Shown: positions 60,401-64,000 of the stretch, piece after piece | Position numbering within the stretch: the stretch's first letter is position 1 | Layout of the letters: every line of letters begins with the position of its first letter | Source of the DNA: Variovorax sp. PBL-E5 | GTDB taxonomy: Bacteria; Pseudomonadota; Gammaproteobacteria; Burkholderiales; Burkholderiaceae_C | NCBI RefSeq assembly: GCF_901827185.1 | Contig: NZ_LR594671.1 | Coordinates: 1,178,001 to 1,242,000, forward strand | Reading direction: 5' to 3' | Length of the DNA stretch: 64,000 nt | Made by a program: the position numbers and the translations under genes | The notes under the pieces: model-generated | Seen by the model: only the letters and a program-made list of their open reading frames with translations | Databases searched by the model: none | Told to the model about the DNA's origin: nothing

Positions 60401-61450
60401 ATGAAGAATCTCGGTTCCGTGTTGCTGGTGTGCGCATTGGCTGTCGTGAGCATCGATGCCGATGCGGCCCGCATGGGCGGAGGCCGATCCTTCGGCAAGC
60501 AGTCCGGCAACGTGACGCAGCGCCAGGCGACGCCGCCCGCGCCGGCGGTGGCGCCCGGCGCGCCCGCCCAGAACGCGAACAATGCAGCGGCCGCGAAGCC
60601 CGCGCCTGCTGCACCCGCACCCGCCGCGGCGCCCAAGCGCCCCTGGGCCGGCATCCTCGGCGGCGTGGCCGCAGGGCTGGGCCTTGCGTGGCTCGCGCAT
60701 TCGCTCGGGCTCGGTGCCGGCTTCGGCAACATCCTGTTGATCGCGCTGCTCGCGCTGGTGGCCATGGCGCTCTGGCGCATGTTCGCCGCGCGCTCGCGAC
60801 CGAACGGCGCGGCCGGCAACACGCCCTTCGCCTTCCAGGGCGCCGGCAATCCGGCCAACGCGACCGCGCCTGCGCAGTACAGTCCCCACAACGTGGGCAA
60901 CGATGCGTCGGCCCGGCCCTGGGAGCGCAACACCGCGGTCTTCGACAACAGCCCGGGGCTGCTGACCGACACCAGCGATCGCAGCGGTTCGTCGATGGCC
61001 GGTGCTGCCGCGGCGGGCGGCAGCCTGATCGGCTCCGCGCTCGCGGGATCGCAATCGTGGGGCATCCCCGCGGGCTTCGATGCCGACGGCTTCCTCGCCG
61101 CCGCCAAGCGCAACTTCGTGACGCTGCAGGACGCCTGGGACCGCGCCGACATCGGCATGCTGCGCTCGATGATGACGGACGGCATGGTCGGCGAGATCCG
61201 CCAGCAGCTGGCCGAACGCGAGACCCACACCGGCGGCCAGCCGAACAAGACCGAGGTCGTCATGCTCGACGCCCAGCTGCTCGGCATCGAGGAGTTGCCC
61301 GATGCCTACATGGCGAGCGTCGAGTTCTCCGGCATGATCCGCGAGGATCTGTCCTCCGGTCCGAGCCCGTTCCGCGAGGTCTGGAACATGACCAAGCCGA
61401 CGAGCGGTACGAGCGGTTGGCTGGTCGCGGGCGTTCAGGCATTGCAGTAG
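60401..61450 (+). CDS. Tim44-domain membrane protein
   Basis: A 349-residue protein. A signal-like hydrophobic start (MKNLGSVLLVCALAVVSIDA) precedes an Ala/Pro-rich stretch (residues about 45-80), then two hydrophobic helices (about 85-130) and a C-terminal Tim44-type domain (about 225-349: FLAAAKRNFVTLQDAWDRAD, LDAQLLGIEEL). The Tim44 domain binds membrane and preprotein in mitochondria; the bacterial version has no firm role. It has AGGAG before the ATG and lies between ubiE and ubiJ, a position that hints at a role in quinone or envelope assembly, though this is inference. Confidence 0.82.
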   Translation: MKNLGSVLLVCALAVVSIDADAARMGGGRSFGKQSGNVTQRQATPPAPAVAPGAPAQNANNAAAAKPAPAAPAPAAAPKRPWAGILGGVAAGLGLAWLAHSLGLGAGFGNILLIALLALVAMALWRMFAARSRPNGAAGNTPFAFQGAGNPANATAPAQYSPHNVGNDASARPWERNTAVFDNSPGLLTDTSDRSGSSMAGAAAAGGSLIGSALAGSQSWGIPAGFDADGFLAAAKRNFVTLQDAWDRADIGMLRSMMTDGMVGEIRQQLAERETHTGGQPNKTEVVMLDAQLLGIEELPDAYMASVEFSGMIREDLSSGPSPFREVWNMTKPTSGTSGWLVAGVQALQ

Positions 61451-61454
61451 GACC

Positions 61455-61537
61455 ACCCCCAGGCTTGCCCACTTCGTGTGGCCGCCCGCCCCCTTGCAGG
61501 GGGCGCTGCCGGCGGACCGGCGAAGCCGGATCCGCGG
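61455..61537. repeat. GC-rich intergenic repeat, copy 2 (Tim44-ubiJ gap)
   Basis: Matches 21333-21418 with a few gaps, sharing CACTTCGTGT, the CCCCC-TTGCA-GGGGG hairpin and CCGGCGAAGCCGG followed by TCCGCGG. It lies immediately after the Tim44 gene. A further 70 bp to the ubiJ start contains a -10-like box and nothing else recognised. Confidence 0.7.
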
Positions 61538-61594
61538 CAGCCCACGAAGGGGCGCGCTGCGCGCAGCCGGCTGCATGAGGCCGGGAGCGAGCGT

Positions 61595-61600
61595 GATAAT
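61595..61600 (+). promoter_or_regulatory. -10-like GATAAT before ubiJ
   Basis: GATAATC ends 6 nt before the ubiJ ATG at 61607 with no Shine-Dalgarno, another leaderless-type start. Confidence 0.4.
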
Positions 61601-61606
61601 CGGGAC

Positions 61607-62161
61607 ATGGTCAAACCATCGTCCCCCTTCGCGTTCATCGACGATCTCTTCAACCGCGTCGGCAGCCGTCTGCAGCCACCGGCCTGGGCGGTCCATGAGA
61701 TCCGGCACCGGGCGGTGCTGTTCCTCAATCACGTGCTGCAGCAGGAGCCCGAAGCCCAGCAGCGACTCACGCGGCAGCAAGGCCGTGTGGTGAAGTTCGA
61801 ATGGCGTTTCGTGACGATGCAGCTCGTGGCCACGCCGGCCGGGCTGCTCGACCTGGCGCCCGAGGGCGCCGTTTCCGAACTCACGCTGACCGTGACCGAG
61901 GAATCCCCTTTCGGCCTGGCACGCGCCGCATTCCGCGGCGAGAAGCCGGCGGTGCGCGTCGAGGGCGATGTGCAGCTCGCGGCCGAGGTCAACTGGCTGG
62001 TCGACCACGTGCGCTGGGATGTCGAGGACGATCTCGCGCGCGCCATCGGCGACGTGCCGGCGCACACGCTGGCCACCGGCGCGCGACGCGTGGCGGGCGC
62101 GCTGCGGCAGTTCGTCGGCGAGCGCAGCGGACGGGCCGGCGGCACCGCAGGCGCCGAATGA
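61607..62161 (+). CDS. ubiJ: Ubiquinone biosynthesis accessory factor UbiJ
   Basis: A 184-residue SCP2-fold protein that binds lipid and helps assemble the ubiquinone-making complex. After an N-terminal part with [22 protein letters not shown] and [23 protein letters not shown] (residues about 33-80), the C-terminal half has [23 protein letters not shown] in two stretches, typical of UbiJ. It overlaps ubiB by 4 bp (ATGA). Confidence 0.88.
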   Translation: MVKPSSPFAFIDDLFNRVGSRLQPPAWAVHEIRHRAVLFLNHVLQQEPEAQQRLTRQQGRVVKFEWRFVTMQLVATPAGLLDLAPEGAVSELTLTVTEESPFGLARAAFRGEKPAVRVEGDVQLAAEVNWLVDHVRWDVEDDLARAIGDVPAHTLATGARRVAGALRQFVGERSGRAGGTAGAE

Positions 62162-63723
62162 GGCGCGTCTTCCGCGGCGCCGTCATCGTCTGGGTCGCGC
62201 TGCGCTACGGCCTCGACGAACTGGTCCTCACGAGCTTCCAGAAGCCGTGGCTGCGCGTGGTGGCGCGGATCGTTTCGGTCGGCCGCAACCTCGACGCGCC
62301 GCGCGGCCAGCGCCTGCGCGAGGCGCTGGAGCGGCTGGGGCCGATCTTCGTCAAGTTCGGCCAGGTGCTGTCGACCCGGCGCGATCTGCTGCCGCCCGAC
62401 ATCGCCGACGAACTGGCCTGGCTGCAGGACCGGGTGCCGCCCTTCGACTCGAAGATCGCGATCGCGACCATCGAGCGCGCCTTCCGCCGGCCGGTCGGCG
62501 ACATCTTCGTGCAGTTCGACGAGACGCCGGTGGCCAGTGCGTCGATCGCCCAGGTGCACTTCGCGACCGTGCGAACGAGCGACGGCACGGTGCGCGAAGC
62601 GGCCGTCAAGGTGCTGCGGCCGGGCATGCGCGAGGTGATCGAGAAGGACCTCGAGCTGATGGCCATGATGGCCGGCTGGGTCGAAGGGCTCTCGGCCGAC
62701 GGCAAGCGGCTGAAGCCGCGCGAGGTGGTGGCCGAGTTCGACAAGTACCTGCACGACGAGCTCGATCTCGTGCGCGAGGCCGCCAATGCCGCGCAGCTGC
62801 GCCGCAACATGACCCAGCTCGAGCTGGTGCTGATCCCGGAGATGTTCTGGGATTTCTGCCATCCGGAAGTGATCGTGATGGAGCGCATGAAGGGCGTGCC
62901 GATCGCGCAGCTCGACCGCCTGCGCGCCGCCGGCGTCGACATCCCGAAGCTGGCGCGCGACGGCGTCACGATCTTCTTCACGCAGGTGTTCCGCGACGGC
63001 TTCTTCCATGCCGACATGCACCCCGGCAACATCCAGGTGAGCCTGGATCCGCAGACCTTCGGGCGCTACATCTCGCTCGACTTCGGGATCATCGGCACGC
63101 TGACCGAGTCGGACAAGGAGTACCTGGCGCAGAACTTCGTGGCCTTCTTTCGGCGCGACTACAAGCGCGTCGCCGAGCTGCATCTCGAGAGCGGCTGGGT
63201 GCCCGAGGGCACGCGCATCGACGAGCTCGAGGGGGCGATCCGCACGGTGTGCGAGCCTTACTTCGATCGCCCGCTCAAGGAGATCTCGCTCGGCATGGTG
63301 CTGATGCGGCTGTTCCAGACCTCGCGCCGCTTCCACGTCGAGATCCAGCCGCAGCTGGTGCTGCTGCAGAAGACGCTGCTCAACATCGAAGGGCTCGGGC
63401 GCCAGATCGATCCCGAGCTCGACCTCTGGCACACGGCCAAGCCTTTCCTCGAGAAGTGGATGACCGACCAGATTGGCCCGCACAAGCTGTTCGAGCAGCT
63501 GCGCGCCGAGGCGCCGCGCTACGCGAAGCTGCTGCCGCAGCTGCCGCGCCTCCTGCACGATTTCCTGGAAAATCGCCCCGCCGACCACCGCCGGGAACTG
63601 CTGGAGCTGCTGGCTGCGCAGAAGCGGACCAACCGCCTGCTGCAGACCATCATCTACTGCGGCGTCGGCTTCGTCCTGGGGTTGTTGGCGATGCAATTGC
63701 TGGTGCGCGTGCGCTTGTTCTAG
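62158..63723 (+). CDS. ubiB: Ubiquinone biosynthesis regulatory protein kinase-like UbiB
   Basis: A 521-residue atypical kinase needed for ubiquinone synthesis. The KxGQ motif is [16 protein letters not shown], followed by the alanine-rich nucleotide loop [11 protein letters not shown], the catalytic HADMHPGNI and DFGIIGTL. Two C-terminal hydrophobic segments (about residues 488-517) anchor it to the membrane. It overlaps ubiJ and completes the ubiE-Tim44-ubiJ-ubiB cluster. Confidence 0.95.
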   Translation: MRRVFRGAVIVWVALRYGLDELVLTSFQKPWLRVVARIVSVGRNLDAPRGQRLREALERLGPIFVKFGQVLSTRRDLLPPDIADELAWLQDRVPPFDSKIAIATIERAFRRPVGDIFVQFDETPVASASIAQVHFATVRTSDGTVREAAVKVLRPGMREVIEKDLELMAMMAGWVEGLSADGKRLKPREVVAEFDKYLHDELDLVREAANAAQLRRNMTQLELVLIPEMFWDFCHPEVIVMERMKGVPIAQLDRLRAAGVDIPKLARDGVTIFFTQVFRDGFFHADMHPGNIQVSLDPQTFGRYISLDFGIIGTLTESDKEYLAQNFVAFFRRDYKRVAELHLESGWVPEGTRIDELEGAIRTVCEPYFDRPLKEISLGMVLMRLFQTSRRFHVEIQPQLVLLQKTLLNIEGLGRQIDPELDLWHTAKPFLEKWMTDQIGPHKLFEQLRAEAPRYAKLLPQLPRLLHDFLENRPADHRRELLELLAAQKRTNRLLQTIIYCGVGFVLGLLAMQLLVRVRLF

Positions 63724-63797
63724 AAGGCCTGAACTTTGCGTGCGCGGCCGTGTCTGTCGCTCGCTTCGTTGCTCAATTCTTTCCGGAGGTTCGTTCC

Positions 63798-64000
63798 ATG
63801 AAATCGATGTTGCTGCGCCCCGCGCGGATCCTGTGGGCTCTGGCCCTGGGCGCTGCCGTGCTGGGCGCTCCCGTCCATGCGCAAGAGGAGAAGGTCCTCA
63901 ACATCTACAACTGGGGCGACTACATCGCCGACGACACGGTCGCGAACTTCGAGAAGGAAACCGGCATCAAGGTCCGCTATGACCTGTTCGACAGCAACGA
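63798..64000 (+). CDS. Polyamine ABC transporter binding protein (PotF-like), partial (3' end beyond right edge)
   Basis: The first 67 codons are visible. A signal peptide (MKSMLLRPARILWALALGAA, cleavage near VHAQ) precedes EKVLNIYNWGDYIADDTVAN and FEKETGIKVRYDLFDSNE, the polyamine receptor start. It should capture putrescine or a related amine. GGAGG lies 8 nt before the ATG. Permease genes are outside the window. Confidence 0.88.
   Translation, partial: MKSMLLRPARILWALALGAAVLGAPVHAQEEKVLNIYNWGDYIADDTVANFEKETGIKVRYDLFDSN

Overview
The window looks like chromosomal DNA from a betaproteobacterium of the family Comamonadaceae, most like Variovorax. The reasons are high GC content, the gene orders petABC-sspA-sspB-tRNA-Thr, pilB-pilC-pilD-coaE-zapD-yacG, serA-FAD/FeS oxidoreductase-HIT-DUF971 and ubiE-Tim44-ubiJ-ubiB, a Bug-type receptor, and non-coding repeats that I associate with this group. 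The genus is inference; the gene content is read directly. Most of the window is core chromosome and genes are tightly packed, with many 1-4 bp stop/start overlaps. No gap without a gene exceeds 300 bases.

Layout. 1-1680 (minus): a dicarboxylate/amino-acid symporter and the start of an amino-acid ABC receptor, cut by the left edge. 1861-6738 (plus): sugar-phosphate mutarotase, hisF-hisI-hisE, a membrane protein, a HIT hydrolase and tatABC. 6764-10272: a DegS/DegQ-type periplasmic protease (minus), a Nif3-like protein and pdxA (plus), mscL (minus). 10388-14734 (plus): cytochrome bc1 genes petABC, a terminator, sspA-sspB and tRNA-Thr. 14777-17666: an accessory-looking module of Bug receptor plus 2-oxoglutarate oxygenase, facing a TetR regulator across a near-perfect palindrome. 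17691-25017: HiPIP and a DciA-like gene (minus), secA, argJ, a DUF815 ATPase and mutT (plus), yacG and zapD (minus). 25054-27575 (minus): a two-gene O-acylation module (SGNH/AlgX-like plus MBOAT) lying inside the coaE-zapD gap. 27657-32294 (minus): coaE, pilD, pilC, pilB, tRNA-Pro. 32333-36370: ispB (minus), then rplU-rpmA, obgE and proB (plus). 36375-40095: a CNP1-like lipoprotein and rppH (minus), proS and a lytic transglycosylase (plus). 40110-45380 (minus): AAA ATPase, cupin, grxD, prmC, prfA, hemA. 45485-48198: a small membrane protein (plus) and a large mechanosensitive channel (minus). 48264-53272 (minus): the ugpBAECQ glycerol-3-phosphate uptake operon. 53498-63723 (plus): serA, a 1295-residue FAD/Fe-S oxidoreductase, HIT, DUF971, ubiE, Tim44-like, ubiJ, ubiB. 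The right edge cuts a polyamine-binding receptor.

The most unusual signals are non-coding. A 76-bp repeat occurs twice, each time exactly filling the space between the stop of one minus-strand gene and the start of the next (zapD/yacG and ugpC/ugpQ), with a conserved hairpin and a built-in Shine-Dalgarno-like AAGGG. A second GC-rich repeat of about 85 bp also occurs twice (after secA and before ubiJ). A recurring -10-like motif TAnAATC precedes many genes, and in several cases it lies only 6-8 nt before the start codon, suggesting leaderless mRNAs.
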